A DNA stretch of 64,000 nt from Liolophura sinensis (Eukaryota > Mollusca > Polyplacophora > Chitonida > Chitonidae). The stretch spans positions 11,074,706 through 11,138,705 of the forward strand of contig NC_088296.1 in the NCBI RefSeq assembly GCF_032854445.1, given 5' to 3'. Below, piece by piece: positions 37,901 through 52,900 of this stretch. Every line of letters starts with the position of its first letter. Positions within the stretch are counted from its first letter, which is position 1. A program made the translations under genes and the position numbers. The notes under the pieces are model-generated. The model worked only from the letters and a program-made list of their open reading frames with translations, did not search any database and was not told the DNA's origin.

Positions 37901-40900
37901 CTTCCTTATTCAACGTTTCTGATCCACTTCATGATATGTTCTTGAATTTAATGCAGTACTTTTAAATTGGATTCATTCTCCATTTTTGTTCGAAAAGTAT
38001 GGAAATATATCCTTAACCTGAACACTAAACATGATAATGTTATGGGCTTACACAATAGTGAAGAGATTGCGGAAAGATACGTGTAAGGAAACCCTGAAAG
38101 TCGTTGGTAAACTTGGGAACTTTATCTTACATATGCGTACATAATTTGCTAAGTCTGTCTGAATTGTCAGATGAACAGATTGATAGCACTCTGCTCCACT
38201 CCATAAATAGCCCCCTATTACTACTGATACCGTGTGCAATATTCATTGCCCTTTGCCTTTACTTTAATATGAACAACGGTCTAAGCCCAGCTTAAATCTT
38301 CGTTAATGACCGTCATATTGTAGCGGAGAACTTCAAGGATGGGACGAAACCTGTCGCACGATATACAAGGAGATCACGGCGTCGTAAATTAATCCGTCAA
38401 TGGGAGGAGACGTGTCATTCAAAATTATTATACCCCACATGGGTTATACCGTGGACCCGTGTCATGTGAATCCTCACGTAGATCAGTATTTGGTGCCAGA
38501 AAGGCCATAATGTCTCCATGATTACAAATTGCCTTGGCTTTCACAGATGTCCAGCGGAAATTCTAGCCGGTGTAGTAACAGTGTGGATAAGACTTGTGTT
38601 TTGTAAATACTGATATTTGGCCGGAGTAATAATGCTTTGCTTCTGCTGTTTTGGAGACCTTCTTGAAAACGTCTTTAAAGGGAGAAACGGCCGTAATTGG
38701 GAAGGTCTGTGGAACCGTGGAACTATTGTTAAAATAGTCGCATGAAGTCTACCCATTTCCTTGGATGGGATAACGATTGCATTTATGAAATTATAGTTTA
38801 CCTGATTTTCTTCACACGTGACTTAGACATAACTTTTTATTGCACAAAGCGATTTTTGACTTCAGTCAATCTTAAATTTTACCCTAAGTCAGAAACATCT
38901 CCATGGAATTAGTTATTGAGCTTAATTAATGTTTAAAGCCATAGTCTTGTTAACTGCTACATGCGTTTCTTTCCAAACTCATTTACAATCGTTGAGCGTT
39001 GGGTGTTTCAGGAAAGTAGCTGCAGCGAAAATCGCATTAATATTTCAGAGATAAGGTTGGAGTTGGATGTAAAGAAAGGCAAATACAGCTGTATAAACTC
39101 TTTTTCAACACAGATTTACGGAAGATGACGCCTGTGATTTTGACATTGTTTATTACACTACTTTAAAAACGAAACACTTAAGTCATGGTGAAAATGCCAT
39201 ATAGTCTAATTCATCAGAAAACCAAAAGTTATGCTACAGAAATGCAACGAACGTTAACGTTTACAGGGTGGACGTAATTTCCTGACAATATAATTAAGAC
39301 ACATTAACACAGAGAGCAAAAGCATAGCAGCAACGACAGTGTGATAGCTGGCATACTAACCGGTGAAATACAGCCTCAGGTCAATGTACCACTGAGTTTT
39401 ATTCTAACTGTTCATGTAAATGTTTAAAAAGTAGCAACTTAAAAGCCCCGTAGAACCATGCCTTAAACAGGATTTGGTAAAAAAAAATACGCTGATATCT
39501 ATTGCAATGTGTTACGTCGACAAAATACTTTTTTGTTTTTGTTTTTGAGAACTTCCATGTTACTGCCAAAATTATTGTGTTATATATTACATGATCTCTT
39601 CTTAGTGTAGCGAGGTACTACATTGTCCATAAGATATTATTGTGTTACATTAATGTAGTTTATTGTAGCATCAACAAGAAAACATCATGTTGCTTCTAAC
39701 AGATGAATTTTAGAGCGTAATTTTCAGACGGTTTCAACCTTCTGTTTAACAGCTACCGGGTATACGCTACATTAAAAATTTGTGCTACTACCCTTTTTGC
39801 ACGACGCTAGTGATAAATATTTATACAAAAAGATTCAAAAACTTAGTGCGAAATGGGTGTTTACCACTAATATGTTTATATCTCATTGTAAGAGGCGCAC
39901 ATTCTAAACCATCGGTGGGTGGGGGGGGGGGGGGGGGGGGACACTTTTAAAAAGGTGAACTACAGCCAGGTAATTAGCGGTTTGATATAGGGATTTCTAA
40001 AACGTGTATGTCAGGAAAATGTGGGTTCCTGTCGCGCCAAAACAGGAAGTTCTCTTCTTAGGTCGATCCCAAAAAGTGACGGGAGACCAGTTCAAACTTT
40101 TATCGATTGCAAGGGACTCTTCTTTTTAGTTAGGGAAAGCGTTGGCAATTCCATGGCAGGACACATGCCAGCTTCTTTTTCTTGATATCAACTTAACATT
40201 GAAATGAACCCCATTGATTTCCTCTATTAACGCACAGGACAATGTTCCACACAGATACCAAGCATGACCACTCAACCCACCGGAAGTTGCACTGTCGTCT
40301 GTTTCTTCATTTTGAAGCTGCTGCATATGAAACTCGCCAAATGTGAAAGAGCATCTGTTCAAAGAAACTGTTATTCCTTTTTTAGAACCTTTTCCTGGAA
40401 AAAGACATGGGGTGGCCTAATCCAAGCAGGTTAAATAATTTCTCTGCAGAGTTTTGTGCACTTTTTTCAAACGGTCGTGAATCTTTTCCAGTCACTTTTC
40501 TCGAATACAACATCGCCTTACAATATTCAATCCCAGCCAACAAGGAAAAAGTTTTTTTGGGAACTTATCTTCTGTATTTCGACGCTTTATAAAGGTGGAT
40601 GAGTTGCGACCTTCCGTCCATTCTACGAGATGGTTATTTTGACCATTTTTTCTTATTCGGTTGACTTGCGAAAAGGCAAAATGGATTAGTTACTATGGCG
40701 TAACTGCCACATAGCCGGACACAACATCTTTATGTTTTTATGCCTTGGGAATGAATCTGTAAGTACGCTGACTGTCGTGTAAATGAGTTTTGTGATATAT
40801 ACAGCTTATCTTTATTCCAGCATTGTGTTCTGATGAACACATTAGTTTAACTTACTTTATCGTAAGTGTAGACAGACTCTTATTCCATTATCTAGATTCA

Positions 40901-43900
40901 GTTTGGTTTATCTGGGAAGATTGATCCATTAGTGGTTATAAATTGGTTGGGATGATCATTGAAAGAACCACGCCTGCAGATTAATGTATGTAGGTTTATC
41001 ACTTAGGAAGCCTACAGATTACCGGGTTAGGAATGGTCAGATAGTAATTATTTATATTGATGTGATTATGTGGTAATGACATGGCGATATGTCGTTACAT
41101 GTGAGACTGAAGGGCACAGTTGTCCATAACATTAACTTTGTTTTAAATACCAATTGCATAATTAGTCACTTCCGGTCACACTTTATGGAGGCAACTGTCT
41201 CAAAATTGTACAACGGGCCAACTACACATGCAATTTGCAAAGCATAGCAACCTGTTGGAATGGTTATTTGCCACTAGCTTTAAAAACACGGATGTCTTCT
41301 GGGGTCAACGTGGACGAACCTTGTAGCCAACATATGACAGTTGTAGTTAAATTCTCGGTAAAGTTCAATAGTGAGAAGCTTGGGATTGAAAACAAAGTAT
41401 TTTTTTCCCTGGATGATGAAAGAAGAGCATAGACAAAGTCTATGCTCAGTACCATGACATCGTACCCCCCTCCCCCCTCCCTCCCTCTCCTCTCAACCCC
41501 TGTCCTCCACTCCCTTAATAATATGGAACATCTCCAAATAGATTGACTAAACTCGTATAACGCGGGCTATTTTCCAAGCCCCTGCATAGTTGTCTTGATT
41601 TCGGTGAAAGCACATGGATATGCGACACTGACAGCAAAATCAGTCTCAATGATTTAAATAGATAGACATGATTGTAACTAATGCACAATTTTTTTATCTG
41701 CTTGCGATTTTTCGTTTAGTTTATTAGTGCTGTAATTTACACTGACAGCTAACAGTAAACCAGTCCTTAAAACTGTACCAGTCATGTGCTTAATCTGTAC
41801 CCAATCTATACAATCTTGTGATATAAGCGATAAACAAGGTGAAATTTATAACATATACTCTCTGATATAACCACGTTGCCCTACTTCCGTTTACCATGGT
41901 AATTTTTTAAAAAACCGACAAGCAGTTGAATAATTCCTGTGGTCTAAAGCTCTCAACGTCACTTTTACACCGTTTTGTTCCACTCGACGGACAGCGAGGT
42001 TTTTCACACACATACGCGCGAAAATATTAAGTACTTAAATTAAACCGCTGACAGATTCATTTGCTTGAGAGCTTATTTTTTCTTGACTCGTTGACAGAAT
42101 CTTTTGTATCTTGACACAGACACATCAAGTTGGAAGCCGAGTTAGCGGAGATGAACTGGCGGGTAAGATGGGAGGATATAATGTTCGGAACGATGGAAAA
42201 GCGGAAACTAGAGCGCCAAGGGAGCAGGATGAGTCTGAACCGGGTTAGTTGGTTTTTTTTTTTTTTTTTTGGTCATACCCATCGTTGTAAGGCAAACCTT
42301 TACTGTCTACGTTGGTAACAAACTAGCACATTACCACTGTGAGCTATGTGCACTTAACCATATCCTAAGGCAGTGTATTCTCATTTGGTTACCATGTTAC
42401 AATTTGTATAGCCTCAGGGCTGAGATCCTGATGATTCATTAACGAAAGATATAGCTCATACCTTGCAAAGAATTATATTGGATGGTAGGCTTTAACCATA
42501 CTCTATATTCAAAATTTTCTCAAAGCGAGGAGAACAGTTTGAGCTACACTTACAGTTCAATGTGGTTGAGCTGTGGTTGACACATTCCTTCACCCCATGC
42601 AGAATACCATGCAGTAGTTATTTCATACCTTATTGCTCCACTCTAAGGCTTCCAATTCACGAGCTCAAAAAGTGCCAGGGGAGAAAATCCAATACCTCGA
42701 TATTAAAGGATTTTTGAGGAATATTGGGTGTTGTTAAGTCATTCGCTGCCGACGGCAACTCTTGTCTACTTTCATCTTCACGCAGTAGCCACAGATACGT
42801 CGGTTAGGTAACGGAGTCAATTATACGGCTGGCATTGTGAATGGTATCTGGTCAAGGCCCGGAAATGCGTCTGGAGCTTCGATAAAATGGAGCCAGGCTC
42901 CTGCCCAGAAATAAGCAGGACAGTCTGAGCGATATTTGCTTTCAACAACAAGGGTTGAAAAAAGATGAACTTATATGAGACTATCCCTGCTGTTGCTGTG
43001 TTTGGCCGAAGATACGGACACTGTCCGTGATATGAGCTTTTCATTCACCGTGGGGATTGTACAGATATCTTGATGAGAAAGCTACCAAAGAGAATATGGT
43101 GACATTATTTGAACGTTGACTTTAACAAACTTCAGAACAAGATGGTATGCCATTGGCTGGAAATAGATTATAGGAACTATATCCTGGCCCTGTTACTCCA
43201 AGTGTCTGTCTGTCATGTACAGTGTAATTAGAGACCTTCAGATGGAAGTTGAAGGTTGAACTCGTAACTTGTAGCTTCACAGGAGAATAGGTAAACTAAT
43301 TCAACTTTGAAGTCAAAAGTTACAACTTGTAACATCTAACTAAAGGTCTCTATTATCATAAGCGATCAAATTGTAAACGCCACTAGTGGATAAACATGGT
43401 ATTCGTTTATCTAAAGATTTGTCTATTTCTTGTCTCTATACAGTTATTTCACTGGTATCACGGCTGCCAAGTGCATATGCAGAGAAAAAATAGTTTCGTC
43501 AATTGTCTGGCATGATTGCGCCTTGTCTACTAGGAGAACACATTTGTTCGCCTTGCCACTTTTAACACAGATTTTAACACAGTCTAAAAAAACTTGATAC
43601 CACAACTATGAATTTTCCCTTTTACGGGTAGGATATTCAATATCTCAACAATATGAAGAAAAAAACTGTAAATATCGGCTGAATGACTGTCACAGGAACA
43701 GGAGGAAACCGAATTGCGTGAAAAAATGTCGTCCTTCGCCCGGCACCATCCTATAACCACAGCCAGCCAAAGCTGGATTCGAACACGTAACCTCATTGTT
43801 CAACAATAAATATGACTGCATACATACACATGGTAACCCAATCCCTAATCGTTTTCATTCTTTTCTCTATTTGTACAGCGGTACTCTGTAGCCAGCTCAA

Positions 43901-46900
43901 TATCAGGGGATACCATAGCGGTCCATCTCAGTGACGTGGGCAATAAACAACTTTTTACCAAAACCGGGTATTTTAAGGTAAGTGAAATCTTCAGGTCTAA
44001 CCTCTTAAGGATTGCTGCGGAAATTTTCGCAATCACATAATAGACTTCCTAAGCATCATTAATTCAGATTAAGAAAGGAAGGTATGGCAGCCTTTTAGTT
44101 CGTGACTCAATATCTGATCAACGGTAAACGTCTTTAATCCCTCATGTGAGCAATTAAGTCTCTTCAGTGTGCTTCCTCCAAGATTATCGCTGTCTTTTTG
44201 TTTAAGAACACAATGTGTTTAACTAACTTTTTAATTCAACGGACAGTATGTGTACAATGGTATACATCTTTATGCTCTATATGTCTCAGGTAGACATTTT
44301 ATTTGATTCTGCTCTGCACTTAATTATATCTGTGCTACGAGATATTCTAAACGCCATGTACTAAAGTCACATGGTTAATTCATGCACGAAACAGTCGCAT
44401 TCACAAAGATAGAAATAGTTTCCTAAATATAACTATTAAACTATGTAACTTTGTAATGTAAACAGTAAATGTCAATAGTCCATGGTATATGTACGAGGAG
44501 GGAAAACATTGAATTTCTAAAAAGAACCTTACCGGATTTCCCCACTCTGCATTCGCAGTACTAATCAAAGCAAAAGCTTCAAAAATGTCGAAGACGTAAC
44601 TTTGATTCCCTTAGGAAATATTTGAAGAGCCATTAAAGAACCCAAAGCGCGCTAGTGTCTGCAAACTTTATCCAGGGACAACGTGCTAAAATGTCAAAGA
44701 TTTTGGTATTATTCCACGGAGAAAATATAAGACTGAAAAATTCATTTCGGTTGCTTGTTAGAACAATACTGAGATATACCACCTAATGTTATGATTGATG
44801 GCTGGGCGCACTTGCTTGACTTCATGATGGATTTTGAAGTCGTCTAAACGGAGTATCTGAAGTGAGCTTGATGGAAGGATCATATTCCAATCACGTTCTT
44901 AAGTGATAATGTGTCTCTTGAGTTGAAGGGAGTATTCCGTGTGACAGTCCCCTGGCCGGTTTGCCGTCGGAATACTAAGTATTCTTTGTAAATAAGCTGC
45001 GATTCTAAGGCTTTTTGATATGTTAATGCGCGCAAAAGGACTTCGGATTTTCAAACCAAAATGAGCGCGTCCGATATCAGGACAATGGCAAACGTTAGGA
45101 AATGTTGTTCCCATTATGCAATTTATGGTCTTCAAAGCTTCATTCATTTTCTGACAAAAAGTATAGCAATACAGCCTTCTGTCCAATCATATTTAAACTT
45201 TTCAATCACGTGGCTTGGAAAAATTTGCCAGTGCGCTGCGAAAATCTTTGCTTTAACAAACTCCATGACATGCTGTGCGATCAAACCCGCATGAACTGGA
45301 TTCGAGCCTGCGACCTCGGGATCGAAAACAAGGCAGTTTCCTTAGGCCTATAGTGTTGACCTGTTAATCACCACCTACACACCGACAATCGTTCAATGGT
45401 AGGGCACGTTTTATTATTTTTCTACTTCTTATTTCTCTCATCTTTAGTACCCAGTTCGGTTAACATTCGTCAATTTTCCTTTTTTTCATTTCAGTTCGAA
45501 AGCAATAATCTCAGAATAATCTATTCTGAATAAACCTTTATAGAATTAATTTACCAAGTTTTTTCATAGGGGTCCCACTTTTAAGGATATTTGATTGAAT
45601 GTAATCATTTTGCTAATCAACATCGTAACTACAGCATTTTGCGTCTACTTAGCATGTGCTCTAAGAGTCATTCTGCTCAGTTAGTTCCACCCAGGTGGAG
45701 AGTTATCCTGCTTTGCGAGATTTGAGAACATGTACGTTTCCAGAGAACCCGATACCAGCATGATATAGGATCACATGAGACATGAGCATGCGCAGTCATG
45801 CGGTTTTTACATTCGTCAAAATTACGTGTTGACATCTCCCTTTTTTTGTCTTCTCCAGGGAACGATCGTCGCCATCAAGAGAATCAACAGGACCAGTTTC
45901 AACATCAACAAGCCGTTACTAATGGAGATAAAACGGGTAAGCAATGCATAAGGGGTTTGTATTCTTAGTGCGGAATGTCTCGCGGCTATTGAGTAATTCG
46001 GTTAGCGATTGTATCCTCACGCCTGGCCAATGAATCGAATCTCGTGATGACCCAATTTGTCTCAAGTAATACATAAATAAAGGTAGTTGACGTCCTCACG
46101 GTACCATTTTTATACAATCCAGAATAGTTGGCTTAATAATAGATTGGATTTGGGGAGTGGTAGTGCCGGCTGCCTTGCCTTGACAAATGTGGGCTGAGGT
46201 TATACAACAGAAACCAGAAACTGGCATTCTAAACTCAGGAGTTCAATATTGACGCAATATAACATTTAACGGTACCGACATGCACATTGCTAGCCACTGC
46301 ATTGTACATCAAAAATTGCCTTATTTCATTTTAAACATGATGCGGTGTGTAACATTTGGAAAGAGCAGTTGAGGGGGAAAAAAAACGATGGCCTGTTTGG
46401 GGTAAATCAATAGCCATACTGGACCGGGTTGCTCATTGATCTAAATCCATGTTAACAAGATTTTTCTGTATTAGATTAAATTAAACTAGCCTTGTGTTTG
46501 TTCTACGTCTTGCATTTGTCGATTTCAATTGTGTGCGGTACAACAGATTCAGCGGCTTTCGCACCATGTGTTTCAAAACCATGAAGCTTCGGATGTCCAA
46601 GAGTTAATACTCTTCTCAGCACCTTCTTCAACCTTCCCATCATCACGTGTTGTCACAATGTTGATATAACACTCCGGAGGCGTTCAGTCATTGACTGAAA
46701 CCTAAGCAATTTCGAGATAAGCTATAAGGAACACAATTCGTGTACTTCTTAGACAAAAAGAGCAAAAATGAAATATTGTCCAAAGGTAAGTGTCATTTTT
46801 CATTGAATATAACTGGCACCAAGACCTCGACAACCCTGCTATCTAAAATAATTCGTAATCTTAACTTTAGTTGAATTTCTGGGATAGAAAGGTATTTTCA

Positions 46901-49900
46901 GTAACACCTATTCAATGGTCATATGTGTTAGGTATTCCTACCAGTTTGCTCAAAGATTGGTGTGTTTCGAATTTCTGATACTTAACGCTCTTATAATAAG
47001 CCTCAATTTTCTATGATTGTGGACAAAAGTGATTAAAAGCACGGCTCCTTTTACAGAAAAAAAAACCCATTTCTGAACAACGTCGCTAAAATGAAGGTGT
47101 GTATCATAGATGTAACCTGGTTTTTCTTGCAATACAATTATGCAGGGGAAAAAATAGCATTTGTCGCGAGATGTAATGATGGATTTCTGTACCTGTTACT
47201 CCGTACTTAATATAAACCCCACTGTAAGTCGCTATTCCTTTGAACCGGATGAGGCCGATGGCACAAAACAGGTTTCCTTACAGAAGGCAAATAGGATTGT
47301 AGGTTTATCCAACTGACCTATGGCAGTTCGGAGCTCTGGCTAAATAGGTTTACCAGTTTGAACATATTAGTAATATGCCCTTTGAAATGTTCCCTCAAGA
47401 TAGCAACTTTAGTTGCTCCGTGAACGTTTCCTCAGTCTATGCTTAAACTGAAACAGGAAGCTGCCTGATGATGGCTAAATGTTTTGAGCAACACATGGGG
47501 AATTTTAACCGACCATTGCCCTAGGAGTTGGCGGACTGCTCCGGAGTCCTCCGGAAGTAGGTCAATCTCCGATTACGCGTATGCGTCCAAAAGCAGGTGT
47601 GTGTGAACCGACTGTTACAGTGTGGAATTTAGAAAGAGACGAACATGTAATTTGATTTCCCCTTTGTTCAGTTATGTCTTAGATGAAAGGTCTTATGTTG
47701 AACACGAAAGCTGCACATTGCGAAGAAAAACCGGGCTTTTCTAGGCTTCCATAGCTTTAAAATAATGCTATTCGTGTTCACAAAATCTCGCTGAGTTGTG
47801 ACACTAGGAGAGGTGTTGGATTAAAGGACTTGAACGCGAAAGGTGCACTTTGTTGAAAAACTGCTTTTTTTTTGGTTGCCGTAGCTTCAAAATATTGCTA
47901 TTCGTGTTTGCAAAACCCCGTTGAGGGCAGTTCGCCTGGTTGATAAGTGCGCGGGCGGTTTTTTTTTACACGGGCAGAAGTGTGAAGGGGAGGAGAGGAG
48001 TGCCTAATGAGCTGTGGAAGAGTAATCAGCCCCGTTTTTAGTAAGGTTGTTCAATTTGTGACAATAGTCATAGATGATAACGTACCGTATATACACGTAT
48101 TTGTTTGACAAAGGCTTTCTTATTGCAGATAATATACTGATACTTATACCCAGGCAGCCTACTTCGCAGACTGCAACAAGCGTGAGCAAAACGAGTCAAA
48201 CCACAGTAGCTATATGTCCGTAGAGTTACATTTTTTGTACAGGTTGCTGTGCTACGCCACGCTCAAGGAGGTTTGACTTGCGCGATGGCTGTCAGTTTTA
48301 CGGGTTAAAGAAACGGGGTTGCCCGGGATAAACCACTGACCACTGGCAAGCTACTGACCCGCGTGTTACATAAATAGCATAATGATATTGGTCAAGGTTA
48401 TCAGAGGCGCGGACAGCCAGCACTTTAACTGTCTGCCTATCCATATTTCAGACGGATAACACTTTGAAACATTTTCAGATTGTATGTAATTTACACTGCA
48501 TAATGTTTTGGCAGGAAACAATCAACAGTCTCATTTTCACTGTCTAAAATATTACTTATTGCTGTTTTAATATGTGATATTCATTTTAGACGTGTTTTTT
48601 AGTTTTCTTACCTTCTTTATGAGTTCCACTTTTAGTTTGTACATGTATGCGCTGTGTATAAAGAGATACTCCATGAATTTCAACAAAGGCGAACACAATT
48701 TGCATAAAAAGAAATTGAAAATGTTCAACCCCCATCAAACAAACTTAGATTCTTATTGTTCATTTTTTTTAGGATATCTAATCTTTCTATTTGTATGCAT
48801 TGGCGATTTTTCCCCAAAGCCACAGAAATGACGTAAAATGAATTTACTCACTCTTTGTCCGGAAAGAACGGGAAGAGCATATTTTACACGATGGAGGAAG
48901 AAACAGGAAATTGCTAGTGAATTGAATTCAGCCTTGCCGAAAAAAAATATGGAAAGCCATAGAATAAAAGCTGTGAATATTAAACAGTTTTGATTTGTCT
49001 GGATTGCTCGATGGGATCCAACCTAGTTAGGTATACACGCTAAGAGTTACCGTCGAGGTCGTTTACTCCAGTCTGCGCATGAGCAGAAAACCACTAGGGA
49101 ATGCAATGAATTCCGTCCTGCACGCTGACTGGACAATCGGATTTTGCAACACAGTTTCTCTTTACCATAGGGAATCGACGCCGAAATGTTGTATACAATT
49201 ATAATAACTCTTTTCCGAATTCGATACAATTGGCGAATAATACATAGTACATCCAAATGGAAGATAATATGATTACATATTTAGTCAGTTCCTGGCTCCA
49301 CCTAAATTTTTAGAGGTCGGAGTTAAAGCCTCGAGTGCGTGGGAAGGTCTACCAGCAAGGTGCGGATGGTCATGGGTGGCTTGTAGTAATGTGAGGTTCA
49401 AATAAACTATGCGGTCGCTATGAGCTCAAGTCGAGCTCATTCTGGCCTCCTCTCCGGCCGTACGTGGGAAGGTCTGCCAGTAACCTGCGGATGGTTATGG
49501 GTTTCCCCTGGCCTCCCCGGTTTCCACCCACCATAATACTGGCCGCCGTCGTATAACTGAAAGATACTACATACAACTGAAACTTACTACCTACAACTGA
49601 GATACTATCTACAACTGTGACATACTACATACAGCAGAGACATACTACATACAGCAGAGACATACTACATACAGCTGAGACTTACCACATACAAGTGAGA
49701 GATACTACCTACAACTGAGAGATACTACATACAACAGAGACATACCACATGCAACTGAGGCATACTACATACAACTGAGACTTACTACCTACAACTGAGA
49801 TACTATCTACAACTGTGACATACTACATACAGCAGAGACATACTACATACAGCAGAGACATACTACATACAGCTGAGACTTACCACATACAAGTGAGAGA

Positions 49901-52900
49901 TACTACCTACAACTGTGACATACTACATACAGCAGACATACTAAATACAAGTGAGAGATACTACCTACAACTGTGACAAACTACATACAACAGAGACATA
50001 CTACCTACAACTGAGAGATACTACCTACAACTGAGAGATACTACCTACAACTGAGAGATACTACCTACAACTGAGAGATACTACCTACAACTGAGACTAC
50101 ATGCAACGGTGACATACTACATACAGCAGAGACATACTAAATACAAGTGAGAGATACTACATACAACTGTGACATACTACATACAACAGAGACATACCAC
50201 ATACAGCTGAGACTTCCTACTTACAACTGTAACATAGTGCATACAACAGAGACATACTAAATACAAGTGAGAGATACTACCTACAACTGTGACATACTAC
50301 ATACAGCAGAGACATACTAAATACAAGTGAGAGATACTACCTACAACTGTGACATACTACATACAACAGAGACATACCACATACAGCTGAGACTTACTAT
50401 TTACAACTGAGACATACTGCATACAACAGAGACATACTAAATACAAGTGAGAGATACTACCTACAACTGAGACATACTGCATACAACAGAGACATACTAA
50501 ATACAAGTGAGAGATACTACCTACAACTGTGACATACTACATACAGCAGAGACATACTAAATACAAGTGAGAGATACTACCTACAACTGTGACATACTAC
50601 ATACAACAGAGACATACCACATACAGCTGAGACTTACTACTTACAACTGAGACATACTGCATACAACAGAGACATACTAAATACAAGTGAGAGATACTAC
50701 CTACAACTTTGACATACTACATACAGCAGAGACATACTAAATACAAGTGAGAGATACTACCTACAACTGTGACATACTGCATACAACAGAGACATACTAA
50801 ATACAAGTGAGAGATACTACCTACAACTGTGACATACTACATACAGCAGAGACATACTAAATACAAGTGAGAGATACTACCTACAACTGTGACATACTAC
50901 ATACAACAGAGACATACCACATACAGCTGAGACTTCCTACTTACAACTGTTACATACTGCATACAACAGAGACATACTAAATGCAAGTGAGAGATACTAC
51001 CTACAACTGTGACATACTACATACAGCAGAGACATACTACTAAATACAAGTGAGAGATACTACCTACAACTGTGACATACTACATACAACAGAGACATAC
51101 CACATACAGCTGAGACTTCCTACTTACAACTGTGACATACTGTATACAACAGAGACATACTTAATACAAGAGAGAGATACTACCTACAACTGTGACATAC
51201 TACATACAGCAGAGACATACTAAATACAAGTGAGAGATACTACCTACAACTGTGACATACTACATACAACAGAGACATACCACATACAGCTGAGACTTAC
51301 TATTTACAACTGAGACATACTGCATACAACAGAGACATACTAAATACAAGTGAGAGATACTACTAACAACTGAGACATACTGCATACAACAGAGACATAC
51401 TAAATACAAGTGAGAGATACCACCTACAACTGTGACATACTACATACAACAGAGACATACTACATACAGCTGAGACTTACTACCTACAACTGATACATAC
51501 TGCATACAACAGAGACATACTAACTACAAGTAAGAGATACTACCTACAACTGTGACATACTACATACAACAGAGACATACTACATACAGCTGAGACTTAC
51601 TACCTACAACTGTGACATACTACATACAACAGAGACATACTAAATACAAGTGAGAGATACTACCTACAACTGTGACATACTACATTCAGCAGAGACATAC
51701 TAAATACAAGTGAGAGATACTACCTACAACTGTGACATACTACATACAACAGAGACATACTACATACAGCTGAGACTTACTACCTACAACTGAGACATAT
51801 TGCATACAACAGGGACATACTAAATACAAGTGAGAGATACTACCTACAACTGTGACATACTGCATACAACAGAGACATACTACATACAAGTGAGAGATAC
51901 TAGATACAACTGAGACTACATGCAACGGTGACATACTACATGCAACAGGGGTATTACACACAGCTGAGACACCACACACAACTGAGACACACTGCATTCT
52001 ATTGACACATACGTTACAAAACTGCTCTATACTATATGCAACTGAGAGAAACTAAATACAACTGAGACATACCAAATACAACTGAGACATACTACATATG
52101 GCTATCTTGTGGATACAGCCTCTTTCACGCATTGCCTCAGTGAATTGCATGGAACCGTATTGTATTTTATATCCTCATTTTTTTTACCTGTCAGACGTGT
52201 ACCTTGTTTAGCCCTTAAACGGGTCACCTGTCCCAGATTTGAACAAAATCGATGATCATCCACACACACTGGACTGCAATGCGTACATCGCCCGCTCCCT
52301 TTGATGATGGAAATACTCACAGCCTTTTCGCTGTTCTCAGTTTCCCTAATTACCCCCACAAAGATGGATCAGCGTCATTGTACTAGGGGCATGCTTATGG
52401 TTGACGATCAAAGTGGATCTGATGACACTGATGAAAACGAGATGTGCCGCTGGACGATGTATGCCTCGCGATTACATCAAAAAAAGTCTAATTTGATTTT
52501 TTTTTTACAATTAATTTGCCTGCTTTAGTTGGAATAAGCTCACGATTGTCCATTTGACGCAGGTATTGACACAGGGACATACTTTTGTTCTTAAATATTG
52601 TAAATTCACCTGACTTACGCTTTTGCATGGGTAGACTACATGAGGTTGACATGTCCCTTTCTAGACATACGTACAAAAGCGTTCTAATTTACCTTTCCCT
52701 AAAACGACATCACATATATTTTTTTCTTGTACTAGGTCGTTGTAAGGTCTAACAGTCTGTGTCGATATTTGTACTGTTTAAAGGTACATGTCTTTGGTTG
52801 TTAAAATAATAGCTGAAATTACAGATGCGTCACTCTGTTTTCGATAATACCTCTATTGGGACAAGTACATGCATACCATGTGATCTACCTCTGGTCCATT

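Larger units (their letters stand above)
37082..42119 (+). other. Receptor intron between transmembrane and juxtamembrane exons
   Basis: 5 kb. It holds a MITE (37258-37521), a repeat shared with 60.9 kb (39290-39460), a poly-G run (39916-39940) and a polypyrimidine tract (41465-41515). No further exon is recognised. Confidence 0.65.

Noticed and set aside
51740-51997. Minus-strand 85-codon frame with repeated Cys, Val and Tyr
   Set aside because: It lies wholly in the 20-bp minisatellite; the repeating residues come from the tandem unit.
49552-52095. CRISPR array
   Set aside because: Units are contiguous 20-bp repeats without unique spacers, in an animal intron.
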